Made by a program: the position numbers and the translations under genes. Shown here piece by piece: positions 1-8,201 of a stretch of DNA of 58,213 bases (position 1 is the stretch's first letter; every line of letters begins with the position of its first letter). The stretch lies in NCBI GenBank assembly GCA_023511485.1, contig JAIMBH010000016.1, positions 1 to 58,213 on the forward strand, given 5' to 3'. Below the pieces are notes generated by a model. That model did not search any database. It was not told the DNA's origin and worked only from the letters and a program-made list of their open reading frames with translations. The DNA comes from Bacillota bacterium (GTDB lineage Bacteria > Actinomycetota > Aquicultoria > Aquicultorales > Aquicultoraceae).

Positions 1-423
1 TATGAGACTTCTCGCGATGTTGCAAAGCGCTCTGTTATTGTTCCCCATGCAGTTCTTGATGCGTTAAAGGAGCACCGGGAGCAGCAAGAGAAGAACCACA
101 TAAAGACTGCTTGTTACTTTGTATTTACGAATTCAACCGGCGAGGCGCTGAGCAAGGAACTTCTCGATGAAAGGATATTTGAACTAGCTAAAAGAAGGGC
201 TGGTTTGAAAAATATAAAGTTTGACGATTTACGGTACAGCTACGCGACAGCCCTCCTGGATGCCGGCGAGAGCCTGGAGTTTATTAAAAGACAACTTGGA
301 TATCCAGTCGTGGTGGAAGAGATTGATGGTCAGGAACCAATACCACCCGAGGACGAATGGGTGGTAAGCAAAAGATTAGCCCTAGATCTAGGTATCACCC
401 CGGCACACAGAGAGGCTTCATAG
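1..423 (+). CDS. C-terminal part of a degenerate tyrosine recombinase (phage-type integrase), 5' end outside window
   Basis: The frame is open from base 1 to a TAG at 421-423. The visible 140 residues resemble the catalytic half of tyrosine recombinases: a stretch like the region after the first catalytic arginine (RSVIVPHAVLDALKEHR) and then FDDLRYSYATALLDAG, which matches the usual HDLRHTYATLLLEAG block. The histidine of HxxR is Asp here, the second His block reads QLGYP instead of LGH, and no nucleophilic Tyr follows; the last ~35 residues look unrelated to the family. It is probably an inactive remnant. Its stop lies 2 bp from the stop of the convergent Rieske gene. The family assignment is fairly sure; inactivity is inferred from missing residues. 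Confidence 0.7.
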   Translation, partial: YETSRDVAKRSVIVPHAVLDALKEHREQQEKNHIKTACYFVFTNSTGEALSKELLDERIFELAKRRAGLKNIKFDDLRYSYATALLDAGESLEFIKRQLGYPVVVEEIDGQEPIPPEDEWVVSKRLALDLGITPAHREAS

Positions 424-425
424 TA

Positions 426-731
426 TCAAGTTTCAATAAGGATATCGCTATCCTGGATAATAACTTTGTAAGCCTGCTCAGGTTTCTTTGCAGGTCCACG
501 GACTACGTTACCCGTCGTAACATCAAACTGACTACCATGACATGGACAGGTTACCACATTTCCGTTGAGTTTACCTTTAGAAAGATTGCAGCCCATATGT
601 GTGCAGATGGCGTGGATAGCATAATAGTTTCCGTCAACGTTTGCTAGAAGTGTTGACTTGCCACCAGCCTTAACCTGGGTCATCTGCCCTGGTTGCAGGC
701 TCCCTAATTCGGCAACTTTTTCTCGAGCCAT
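426..731 (-). CDS. Small stand-alone Rieske [2Fe-2S] ferredoxin-type protein
   Basis: A 101-residue protein with a complete Rieske cluster-binding signature: C43-T-H45 and C62-P-C64-H65 supply two Cys and two His for the 2Fe-2S cluster, and C48 and C64 could form the stabilising disulfide seen in bc1-type proteins. There is no membrane anchor or oxygenase domain, so it is a soluble electron carrier or the ferredoxin component of a multicomponent system; no partner is visible. A GGGAGG ribosome-binding site precedes the ATG. It is the last gene of the miaB-MEMO-miaA-dapF series, 30 bp after dapF, and stops with TGA. Confidence 0.88.
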   Translation of the reverse strand: MAREKVAELGSLQPGQMTQVKAGGKSTLLANVDGNYYAIHAICTHMGCNLSKGKLNGNVVTCPCHGSQFDVTTGNVVRGPAKKPEQAYKVIIQDSDILIET

Positions 732-761
732 TTTACTTTCCTCCCGTTATGGTGCCATGAG

Positions 762-1601
762 CTACCCGACATCAATAATACCGGTGAAGACCCGATTTGC
801 TGGTCCTTCAAGGATGACATGGTTATTGTCTATCCAGCTTATCTTCAGGTCACCTCCAGGAAGATGCACGGTTGCAGAACGGTCTGTTTTATTGTTTAGC
901 GCGCAGGCTACGAGAGTTGCGCAAGCGCCGGTACCGCAAGCTAGCGTCTCACCGCATCCTCTCTCCCAGACACGAAGCTCAATCTCCCCTCGCCCAAGGA
1001 TATTTGCAAACTCGACATTGGTTTTCTGTGGGAAGTGCTTGCTTGCCTCGACTTTCGGGCCAAGCGTTCTAACCGGCGCAGTTTTTACGTCGTCGACAAA
1101 GATGATGCAATGGGGATTGCCCATGGAGACACACGTTGCTTTAATTTCACTATCGTCAACTATTAAGGGTTGGTTGATGAACCTTTCGGTATCGGCACTG
1201 ACCGGCACTTTAGATGATTCCAGAATTGGCTCACCCATATCGACTTTAGCTCTGACTGCCCTGCCGTGATTGAGCATTAGCTCTACTATCTTGATCCCGG
1301 CTCTTGTTTCAATATTGATGGTTGTTTTATCTGTTAAGTTCTCATCGTAAAGATATTTTGCGAAGCAGCGGATTCCATTGCCGCACATCTCAGCAATCGA
1401 CCCATCTGAGTTATAGAAGTCCATAAAGAAATCGGCGACTTCAGATGGACGCACAAACATCAACCCATCCGATCCGATGCCAAAGTTACGGTTGCATAGC
1501 CTTGCAATCTCTTCTTGAGAAAGAGATATCTGGCCGCTCAAATTATCTATAATAATAAAATCGTTGCCTATGCCCTCATACTTTGCAAATTTTATTTGCA
1601 C
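762..1601 (-). CDS. dapF: Diaminopimelate epimerase
   Basis: DapF interconverts LL- and meso-diaminopimelate, the last step before lysine and the source of the peptidoglycan cross-linking residue. The 279-residue length is normal. Both catalytic cysteines are present in their signatures: C73 in EMCGNGIRCF and C221 in ERGCGETLACGTGACA; the N-terminal FAKYEGIGNDF block is also typical. Translation starts at a GTG directly after a GGGTGG-like ribosome-binding site. It follows miaA by 15 bp, so co-transcription with miaA is likely. A second lysine gene, dapB, lies 23 kb away. Confidence 0.96.
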   Translation of the reverse strand: MQIKFAKYEGIGNDFIIIDNLSGQISLSQEEIARLCNRNFGIGSDGLMFVRPSEVADFFMDFYNSDGSIAEMCGNGIRCFAKYLYDENLTDKTTINIETRAGIKIVELMLNHGRAVRAKVDMGEPILESSKVPVSADTERFINQPLIVDDSEIKATCVSMGNPHCIIFVDDVKTAPVRTLGPKVEASKHFPQKTNVEFANILGRGEIELRVWERGCGETLACGTGACATLVACALNNKTDRSATVHLPGGDLKISWIDNNHVILEGPANRVFTGIIDVG

Positions 1602-1616
1602 CTGGCCACCCTTCGT

Positions 1617-2570
1617 TCAGACTGAATTATTAATGAATCCATCCTTCTTTAGCATATCTATTATCTCGTCAACGACCTCGTTGATGGATTTATCGTCAAC
1701 ATCTATCCACTTGACCCTTGGGTCTGCGCGGAACCAGGTAAGCTGTCTCTTTGCGTATTGTCTGGTACGAGCCTTGATAGTTCCAACCGCTTCATCCAGT
1801 GATTCTTCACCTTTTAAATAACCAATTAATTCTTTATAACCTATGGCCTGCTGGGAAGTCAAAAACCGTTCATATCCATGCGCCACTAAGTTTCTGACTT
1901 CATCGATAAGACCGGCGCTTATCATTTTATCTACCCGCCTGTTTATGCGCTCATGCAGCTTCTGCCTATCCATGGTAAGGCCGAACATCTCAAGGTCGTA
2001 AATAGACTCTCGGTTTTTCCATGCCCGGTGAAATTCTGAAAATGGGCGCCCAGTAAGCTCAATTACTTCCAATGCTCTAATAATACGGCGCACGTTTTTT
2101 GGATGCACAATATCGGCTGAAGCGGGGTCTTTTTCTATAAGTTCTTTATAGAGAGCATCAGGCCCTTCCCGATCTGCGCGCTTTTCAAGTTTTTTCCTAA
2201 TTTCTGAAGCTGTTTCACCAGCAGGAAACTCCAGCTTATCTATAACAGCGCGGACGTAAAGACCAGTTCCGCCTACCAATATAGGGATCTTCCCTCTGCT
2301 TGCTATATCGTTTATCGCCTGCCTTGCCAGCCGTTGATATTCAGCGACGCTAAATGGCTCTGCTGGGTCGATGATATCAATTAGATAATGGGGTATGTTG
2401 CGCATCTCTTCTTGCGTAACTTTAGCGGTACCGATGTTCATGCCTTTATAAATCTGCATAGAGTCGGCGGACACTATCTCCCCGCCAATACGCTTTGCAA
2501 GCTCTACGGCAACGTCGCTTTTACCTGTTGCAGTAGGTCCAACGATGGCTATAAGCTTTGTCTTTGGAAT
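1617..2570 (-). CDS. miaA: tRNA dimethylallyltransferase, probable AUU start
   Basis: MiaA transfers a dimethylallyl group to A37 of tRNAs reading U-starting codons; MiaB, encoded two genes upstream, then methylthiolates the product. Motifs include SADSMQIYKGMNIGTAK, HYLIDI and VGGTGLYVRA. The first conventional start, GTG at 2474, would remove the P-loop GPTATGKS that binds the prenyl diphosphate. The reading frame continues upstream to an ATT at 2568-2570, giving N-terminus IPKTKLIAIVGPTATGKS and 317 residues, the usual size; the in-frame TGA lies three codons before it. A GAGGTGAT ribosome-binding site sits about 7 nt before the ATT. No ATG, GTG or TTG lies between that stop and the P-loop, so AUU initiation is inferred. 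Confidence 0.93.
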   Translation of the reverse strand: MPKTKLIAIVGPTATGKSDVAVELAKRIGGEIVSADSMQIYKGMNIGTAKVTQEEMRNIPHYLIDIIDPAEPFSVAEYQRLARQAINDIASRGKIPILVGGTGLYVRAVIDKLEFPAGETASEIRKKLEKRADREGPDALYKELIEKDPASADIVHPKNVRRIIRALEVIELTGRPFSEFHRAWKNRESIYDLEMFGLTMDRQKLHERINRRVDKMISAGLIDEVRNLVAHGYERFLTSQQAIGYKELIGYLKGEESLDEAVGTIKARTRQYAKRQLTWFRADPRVKWIDVDDKSINEVVDEIIDMLKKDGFINNSV

Positions 2571-2731
2571 TCTAGATCACCTCAGCAGCTGCTTCAAGTT
2601 GTTAACCTCAAAGGCTACTTATCGTTGATTTTTCTCTGTTAATTTACAAGTATATGGTCTGAGATGCTAAGGGCTCATGTCATTTGCAGTTAAGAAGAAC
2701 TTCTATTACTAGCCTCTTTGTAGGAGGTCTT

Positions 2732-4120
2732 TCATTCATATCTTGTGACCTTAAACCTGTATAACTCTACCTCTTCGTGGGGCTTTATGCCGGCTTTTTG
2801 TTTGGCAATCGCTATTTGTTCATCGACGGTCTCAACACCGTCAATGTTTGGCAGGAGCAGGCCGGTGTTATACCCTCGCCTTACTATAACTCCGTAAACC
2901 TTGGGGTCCAGCATAAGATCGGATGGTATTTTTTCCGGTTCATCAAGTATGTCTACGGAATAGCGAATCTTCGGCAGTTCATCTTTTACCACCGGCAGAA
3001 ATCTCGGGTCTTCAGTTGCCGCCTGGATTGCATTTACCATGATTTCCTCTGCAATGTTTGCTTGTGTAGGTGTAATGGTCCCTACGCAGCCCCGTAAATG
3101 GTCATCTATTTTAAGGCACACGAATACTCCTGCTCTCTTGTTAAGCAGGCTTGGTGATGTACCCTTAGGTGGCTTAACCGGGTGGCCCACTGTAAAATAT
3201 TGCTCAAGACTATATTTAGCGAGCCTGACTGGTTCGCTTACCTCAGGTTCCTTGGGCGGCAGTTCTTCGACCTGGATGGTATAAAGATCTCTATCTAAGG
3301 ATACGGTTCCTGGGTAGATGGCAGCGACCATGTATCCCACGCCGAATGGAGCCTCGTAAGAGAGCACATTTGTTCTGATCTCGTAATTGTTAAACGCACC
3401 CGACAGAGCGTATATCGAGCGAAGCCCACACTCGCCTGCAGATTCGATGAGTGCAGGGTCAAGTTGCCTGAGTTCGTCAAAGTAGCCGGTATCAAAAATC
3501 TCCTCGATTCGCGCATCAAAATCAACCGCGCGTGGATTATATCCTGCCGGTGCACCGGGTATGAGCCTGTGGGATAAATCTCCGCTTGCAATCAATGCGA
3601 TTCTCTTTGGCAATGACTCAGATGCCTGCTGTATGGAAAGCCCTAGCGTATAATGCTCATCGAAACCCCGATAGTCTATCGAGAGCGATACTATCGGCAG
3701 CTCAAGATGCTTGCGCAGATAATAAAGGGGAACCATAATACCATGGTCCAGCTCGTCTGAGCCGAGCAGGTCTATAAATCCTCTTCCGACTTTGGTAATG
3801 GAGAGCTGGTAGTCATTTGCAGCCCTTAATAATTCGTCGATGAAAGTTAAATCATTTTCAACCGAGAATACAACATCAAATGCGCCAAAGTTTGCCATCG
3901 AGCCTTTAAGCACAGGGCTTGCTTTTACTGCAATGCTATCGGCAAACCCTGCGCTGTGAGGAGATACAAATACCAGAGTCTCAGGGTTGGCTTTGGCTAC
4001 ATCCTGGGATAACTCCTCCATAGCCTTTATCGTGGAGGTAACGCGAGCGATATTCTCTCGTCCGACCTCGGGCACTATGATTGGCGGATGAGGTACCAAA
4101 CAGCCTATAACTACCGGCAT
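2732..4120 (-). CDS. AmmeMemoRadiSam system fusion protein: MEMO1-like domain plus AMMECR1 domain
   Basis: Residues ~1-270 are a MEMO1-like domain (AmmeMemoRadiSam system protein B; start VVIGCLVPHPPIIVPEVG, with further conserved blocks such as ALIASGDLSHR), related to extradiol dioxygenase class III folds. Residues ~290-462 are an AMMECR1 domain (system protein A; GVFVCLKIDDHLRGCVGTI and ATEDPRF). The usual third partner, a radical SAM enzyme, is not in the window. The biochemical role of the system is unknown. A start at 4132 overlaps the miaB stop (TAATG), but the ATG at 4120 has GGAGG five bases upstream and is preferred. It lies between miaB and miaA. Confidence 0.9.
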   Translation of the reverse strand: MPVVIGCLVPHPPIIVPEVGRENIARVTSTIKAMEELSQDVAKANPETLVFVSPHSAGFADSIAVKASPVLKGSMANFGAFDVVFSVENDLTFIDELLRAANDYQLSITKVGRGFIDLLGSDELDHGIMVPLYYLRKHLELPIVSLSIDYRGFDEHYTLGLSIQQASESLPKRIALIASGDLSHRLIPGAPAGYNPRAVDFDARIEEIFDTGYFDELRQLDPALIESAGECGLRSIYALSGAFNNYEIRTNVLSYEAPFGVGYMVAAIYPGTVSLDRDLYTIQVEELPPKEPEVSEPVRLAKYSLEQYFTVGHPVKPPKGTSPSLLNKRAGVFVCLKIDDHLRGCVGTITPTQANIAEEIMVNAIQAATEDPRFLPVVKDELPKIRYSVDILDEPEKIPSDLMLDPKVYGVIVRRGYNTGLLLPNIDGVETVDEQIAIAKQKAGIKPHEEVELYRFKVTRYE

Positions 4121-4131
4121 TTCTACCTCCA

Positions 4132-5460
4132 TTAGTTCAACAGCAGGACTTCTTTAAGTTCACCCTTTAGAAACCAGGTATGCGCTTCAGTTATGTTAAT
4201 GATCGCCTCTTTATGAATTAGATCGTTCGAACCGGCAAAGTTAACCACCTTGTTGGTTCGTGTACGCCCGGTTAGCATATTCGGATTCTTCTTACTTACA
4301 CCTTCTACAAAAACCTCTACATCCCTACCAAGGAGCTCTTTATTTTTCTCAAAACTTAAGTTATTTTGTAGCTTAACGAGCCTATCAAAGCGATCGGCCT
4401 TTATTTGAGCCGGTATTTGATTTTCCATCTTAGCCGCTAGCGTTCCCTCGCGGGGTGAGAATATAAATGTAAAGGCCGAGTCGTAACGGGCCTTTTCAAC
4501 CACATCGAGCGTATCGAGAAAATCGGCTTCCGTTTCTCCTGGAAAACCAACCATAATATCCGTAGTCAGGCTTACTCCCGGTATTGCCGCATATATCTTT
4601 TTAACCGTTTTGAGATATTCCTCTTTTGTGTATTTTCTATTCATAGCCTTAAGAATCCTGTTTGATCCTGCCTGTACCGGCAGATGGATGTGTTCGCAAA
4701 CCTTTTTATTGCTTGCAACCGCCTCGATAATATCATCTGTCAGGTCTTTAGGATGTGAAGTCGTAAACCTTATGCGTTGCAGGCCGGCGATATTATTTAG
4801 CTCATTGAGTAATTTCGCAAATTCGCTTTTCTTGTAAATATCGCGCCCATAAGAGTTTACGTTTTGTCCAAGAAGGGTTATTTCGATAACACCATCGGCA
4901 ACAAGTCGCTCAACTTCAGCGATTATATCTTCAAGCGGCCTGCTTAGTTCGCGGCCGCGGGTAAGCGGCACGATGCAATAAGTGCAAAAATTATTACAGC
5001 CGATGATAATAGGTACCCAGGCGTGGTGTTTCTCCTCGCGTACGCTTGGCAAAGTTGTCGGCATTATCTCTATTGCATCCGCTATTTCGCAAATAGCTGT
5101 TCTTCCCTGTTCGACAGACTCTATCATATGGCCGAGGTTGGGCATATTATGCGTGCCGAAGACGATATCGGTGTGCGGTGCCTTTTTAAAAATTAGCTCA
5201 CGTTCTTTTTGAGCTACGCATCCACCAACGGCGATAATAAGGTTGGGGTCGTTTCTTTTCCTGGCCCTTAAGTTATTGAGATTACCAAAAAAGCGGTCTT
5301 CGGCATGCTCTCTTACCGTGCAGGTATTAAATATAATTATTTGAGCGGCATTTGGGTCATCGGTTTGCGAGTAACCGTGCTCGGTAAGAAGACCGGCTAT
5401 ACGCTCAGAATCATGCTTATTCATTTGACAACCAAAAGTAGTAATATGGAATTTCTTCAT
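4132..5460 (-). CDS. miaB: tRNA-2-methylthio-N6-dimethylallyladenosine synthase
   Basis: MiaB is a radical SAM methylthiotransferase acting on i6A37 of tRNA. The N-terminal MTTase domain has its three cluster cysteines (TFGCQMNKHDSER, NTCTVREHAEDR, GGCVAQ) and the radical SAM core has the CxxxCxxC motif in GCNNFCTYCIVPLTRGRE; a C-terminal TRAM domain follows. The 442-residue length is normal. It is the first of the miaB / MEMO-AMMECR1 / miaA / dapF / Rieske series. No strong ribosome-binding site is visible before the ATG. A paralogous methylthiotransferase, rimO, lies at 14518-15867. Confidence 0.96.
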   Translation of the reverse strand: MKKFHITTFGCQMNKHDSERIAGLLTEHGYSQTDDPNAAQIIIFNTCTVREHAEDRFFGNLNNLRARKRNDPNLIIAVGGCVAQKERELIFKKAPHTDIVFGTHNMPNLGHMIESVEQGRTAICEIADAIEIMPTTLPSVREEKHHAWVPIIIGCNNFCTYCIVPLTRGRELSRPLEDIIAEVERLVADGVIEITLLGQNVNSYGRDIYKKSEFAKLLNELNNIAGLQRIRFTTSHPKDLTDDIIEAVASNKKVCEHIHLPVQAGSNRILKAMNRKYTKEEYLKTVKKIYAAIPGVSLTTDIMVGFPGETEADFLDTLDVVEKARYDSAFTFIFSPREGTLAAKMENQIPAQIKADRFDRLVKLQNNLSFEKNKELLGRDVEVFVEGVSKKNPNMLTGRTRTNKVVNFAGSNDLIHKEAIINITEAHTWFLKGELKEVLLLN

Positions 5461-5525
5461 GCAATTATTTTAGCAAATCTGTGTTAAGAGCGCAGGTCTA
5501 GAGCGAGGGCAAGTCTAAGAGCTCT

Positions 5526-5590
5526 AAGGTGCCATTGCCGGAGGAAGTGCCCAGGGGCCGGGGTTCTGGGCTCAGGGAAGCCTTGGCACA
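5526..5590 (-). other. GC-rich inverted-repeat segment upstream of miaB
   Basis: The 150-bp gap between the PHP gene and miaB holds a strikingly GC-rich stretch. GTGCCA at 5529-5534 can pair with TGGCAC at 5584-5589, and CCCAG/CTGGG pairings are possible inside. No T-tract follows on either strand and no promoter was recognised. It may be a structured spacer or a decayed repeat; function unknown. Confidence 0.3.
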
Positions 5591-5612
5591 TTAAGACCTA
5601 TTGCGGGTTTAA

Positions 5613-6440
5613 CTACTGCCTTTCTTTGTTGGCAGCTAGTTTTAGCGTATCGACAACTGCATCTGGCACGCTAATTGAGCCTATTCGAAGACCGTGAGTG
5701 GATACGGGGCCGTGGTCATCCGAGCCGCCTGTAACAATCAGGCCGTATTCTTTAGCCAGCCTCAAGTAGTGCTCGATTTGATCGGCAGTGTGTTCCGCGT
5801 GATATGCTTCAAGACCATTTAACCCCATTTTAATAAGCTCAGGGATGTACTCGTCTATTTTAGCAAGTCCGGGGTGTGCGAAAACCGCTATTCCACCGGC
5901 TTCGTGAACAAGCGAAATTGCTTTATCGGTTGGATAGACAAACTTCTCACGAAAACACGGCGCACCGTGTTTTAAATACTTATTGAAAGCTTCTCTGACA
6001 TCAGGCACGTAGTTTTTTGCAAGTAGTGCACGGGCTATATGCGGACGGCCTATGGATGCCTGTTCTGCAATCTTAAGGACATCTTCGAAAGTTATATTAA
6101 GACCCAGGTTCCTGAGGCAATCAATAATTACTTTGGCACGCTCGATGCGAGCCTGTCTTAAATACGTGAAATAATCGAGGAGTTTTGTATCTTTATAATC
6201 AATAAAATAGCCGAGAATATGAACATCTCGGCTATTATACTTTGAACTAAGCTCAACTGCCGGTATTACCTCTATACCCAATTTGATTGCGTATGCCAGC
6301 GCTTCATCTATTCCCCCAACGGTGTCGTGGTCGGAAATAGCTATCGTCTTAAGGTTTAAACTGGCTGCAATTTCCACAACCTCGCCCGGGCTTAAGCTGC
6401 CATCGGATGCAGTTGTGTGAAGGTGTAAATCGACCGGCAT
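5613..6440 (-). CDS. PHP-domain metal-dependent phosphoesterase (TrpH/RNase AM-like)
   Basis: The 275-residue protein has the metal-binding motifs of the PHP superfamily: DLHLHTTASDGSLSP at the N-terminus, ISDHDTVGG, an ELSS block near residue 65, FAHPGLAK near 190 and GGSDDHG near 240. Stand-alone members of this type (TrpH/YciV) hydrolyse 3',5'-nucleoside bisphosphates or trim 5' ends of RNA, which would fit the RNA-processing neighbourhood. Substrate is inferred from family only. It lies 15 bp after spoVS, so the two are probably co-transcribed. Confidence 0.88.
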   Translation of the reverse strand: MPVDLHLHTTASDGSLSPGEVVEIAASLNLKTIAISDHDTVGGIDEALAYAIKLGIEVIPAVELSSKYNSRDVHILGYFIDYKDTKLLDYFTYLRQARIERAKVIIDCLRNLGLNITFEDVLKIAEQASIGRPHIARALLAKNYVPDVREAFNKYLKHGAPCFREKFVYPTDKAISLVHEAGGIAVFAHPGLAKIDEYIPELIKMGLNGLEAYHAEHTADQIEHYLRLAKEYGLIVTGGSDDHGPVSTHGLRIGSISVPDAVVDTLKLAANKERQ

Positions 6441-6455
6441 ATAAGCTACAATGCT

Positions 6456-6716
6456 TTACCTAGGCTCAATTATTAACTTGATCGCAGTGCGTTCCTCACC
6501 TGAAATTGAGATGTCGGTGAATGCGGGAACGACAACCAGGTCTAAGCCGCTCGGCGCCACAAAGCCTCTTGCTATCGCGATAGCTTTTATGGCCTGGTTT
6601 AAAGCTCCTGCACCAATGACCTGGATCTCGGCTCCACCGCGTTCCCTTAGAACACCAGCTAGAGCGCCAGCAACAGAGTTTGGACTAGATTTTGATGAAA
6701 CCTTTAGTACTTCCAT
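6456..6716 (-). CDS. spoVS: Stage V sporulation protein S family
   Basis: An 86-residue SpoVS/Alba-fold protein (MEVLKVSSKSSPNSVAGAL, then AIAIARGFVAPSG and SGEERTAIKLII). In Bacillus it affects coat assembly and septation, but the family is also found in non-spore-formers such as Thermus, so its presence does not prove sporulation; no other sporulation-specific gene is in the window. A TCCTCC complement (GGAGGA) just before the ATG gives a good ribosome-binding site. The location downstream of rny and upstream of miaB is the conserved place for this gene in Firmicutes. Confidence 0.93.
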   Translation of the reverse strand: MEVLKVSSKSSPNSVAGALAGVLRERGGAEIQVIGAGALNQAIKAIAIARGFVAPSGLDLVVVPAFTDISISGEERTAIKLIIEPR

Positions 6717-6817
6717 TTTATCCTCCTTGGCGGCGTACCACTATTGCTATACACGCCTGTAATTCAAGATTTGACACTACTTTTCAAGTTCCTGCTAAAT
6801 TATAACAGATATTGGCA

Positions 6818-7903
6818 TTAATTACCTTTCGATTGTACCTTAATCGTAACTTTAATACAATCCTTATCTACTCTGACCTCTGGATTTTCTGCTAGCTCCA
6901 TAAAATATTTATCTGTTATTGTTCTACAACTGCTACCGATAATTCCAGCCAGCTGTTTAAGGTCTTCCTGCGATATGCGCCTAGCAAGAGGCTCTGGTTT
7001 TAAAAGATCAACTTTTCTTTCAGGCTCTTTGCACTCTTTTTGCGCATTGAGCGTTTCAAGCATCGGTTTTAGAGGCTCTACTCTCGAACTCATTATTCGC
7101 TGGGCATTCCTGACCGATATTTTAAGACCCAGTTTTCTTTCAGCCACATCGGCCAAAATTGCCGCGGATTTTACCGAGCCTACTGATCGCCAAATCTTAT
7201 AATCCCTGGTTTTTTCGCCATCGCTGCTATTCATATCTTGCGCGCAAAGATAATGCATAGTCGCTAAAACCTCAGATGGCGAACCTAAATATATCTCAAG
7301 GTCCTGATGGTCGAGATTAAACTCGAGCACAGTCCTTATGATATTGTGAGGTCCTCTGATAATTATCGGCTCACCTTTTCGATACTTTATAGTTGGATAT
7401 GTCGATTGATCCTTTCTTTCAGATAATAATCCCATGCTGGTTTGTACCCTAAACACGCTGCCCCTACCGGGTGCTGAGAATACAAGTTCCACATCATCAG
7501 CAACCTGTTTTATGGAAAATAGCGCCATTCCCCTACCATGGATGCCATACCTATCGGTTATAACGTTATCGAGCTTGGAGGTTACGCGGGGTTCGAATAT
7601 CTTCTCGTGCAGTTCAGGTGGTATACCGCAAGCGTCGTCAATGATTGTTACTTTTCGGATGAGGTTGTCTTCTTTTGTGGAGGCTATAAATATCCTGGAC
7701 GCACCTGCATCTCGTGAGTTTCTAAGCATCTCAAGAACAATATCCTCCATCGATTGAATGTCATGTTTAGCCTGGCGCCTTTCTGCCTCGCTCGTATTTA
7801 GACGGACGAAGCCCTGCCCCAGATCTTCTTCGATTTTTAGATATTGCTCGCCTGTAAGGTTTGCCACGAAGGTAAGCAACGAATAGTCTTTAATCTCTGA
7901 CAT
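6818..7903 (-). CDS. GHKL-fold ATPase of unknown function (MutL/HSP90/histidine-kinase type ATP-binding domain)
   Basis: Residues ~45-160 carry the Bergerat ATP-binding elements: N box EMLRNSRDAG, G1 box IDDACGIP, and G2 region YGIHGRGMALFSIKQ, followed by GRGSVF. This resembles MutL/GHKL ATPases rather than a sensor kinase: no His-phosphoacceptor, receiver or membrane segment is present. The C-terminal ~200 residues match no domain I recognise and include a lysine-rich linker near 285. It lies between rny and spoVS, where Firmicutes usually keep the ymdB phosphodiesterase. Probably a conserved single-copy gene of this lineage; role unknown. Confidence 0.75.
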   Translation of the reverse strand: MSEIKDYSLLTFVANLTGEQYLKIEEDLGQGFVRLNTSEAERRQAKHDIQSMEDIVLEMLRNSRDAGASRIFIASTKEDNLIRKVTIIDDACGIPPELHEKIFEPRVTSKLDNVITDRYGIHGRGMALFSIKQVADDVELVFSAPGRGSVFRVQTSMGLLSERKDQSTYPTIKYRKGEPIIIRGPHNIIRTVLEFNLDHQDLEIYLGSPSEVLATMHYLCAQDMNSSDGEKTRDYKIWRSVGSVKSAAILADVAERKLGLKISVRNAQRIMSSRVEPLKPMLETLNAQKECKEPERKVDLLKPEPLARRISQEDLKQLAGIIGSSCRTITDKYFMELAENPEVRVDKDCIKVTIKVQSKGN

Positions 7904-8143
7904 ATAAAACCTAGCGTTAGTCCTGCATATAATGTATATATTGTTCTATGGAAAGGTCGATTTGTCAATTAAAATGCAGCGCATGTAGCGAATGTTAACA
8001 TAATTTACCTCTTTTAGCGTAGGTCAAGCGTTTAGCAAAATTCGGTGTGCCGGCGCTAAATGGGGGTCGGAAGTGTTGGTATTCGTACCGCAGTGCTACC
8101 GTGCTGCCTTTAACTGGGGCTGTTAATGGCATCACTAGGGAAC
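7904..8143. other. Spacer between rny and the GHKL ATPase gene
   Basis: No convincing gene. On the minus strand a TTGACA hexamer (complement of 7963-7968) stands about 60 bp before the ATPase gene with only a poor -10 17 bp on; an independent promoter here is possible but weak. The short minus-strand open frame at 7995-8201 has no recognisable protein features and runs into the rny terminator. Confidence 0.4.
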
Positions 8144-8171
8144 TAAAAAGGTGGAGACAAGCCCCACCTTT
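8144..8171 (-). terminator. Rho-independent terminator after rny
   Basis: On the minus strand the 8-bp stem AAAGGTGG/CCACCTTT (8147-8154 with 8164-8171, 9-nt loop) is followed by a run of five T (8145-8149). It lies 30 bp past the rny stop and separates rny from the ATPase gene. Confidence 0.85.
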
Positions 8172-8201
8172 CGAATTTACAATCAAGTTTTCTACGAGCA
8201 T

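Noticed and set aside
658-1269. 203-codon plus-strand open frame
   Set aside because: It is antisense to dapF and the Rieske gene, both of which have complete catalytic motifs.
6456-6716. Evidence that the organism forms spores (spoVS)
   Set aside because: SpoVS occurs in many non-sporulating bacteria, and no other sporulation-specific gene is present here.
7995-8201. 68-codon minus-strand open frame after rny
   Set aside because: It begins next to the rny stop, spans the rny terminator and shows no recognisable protein features.
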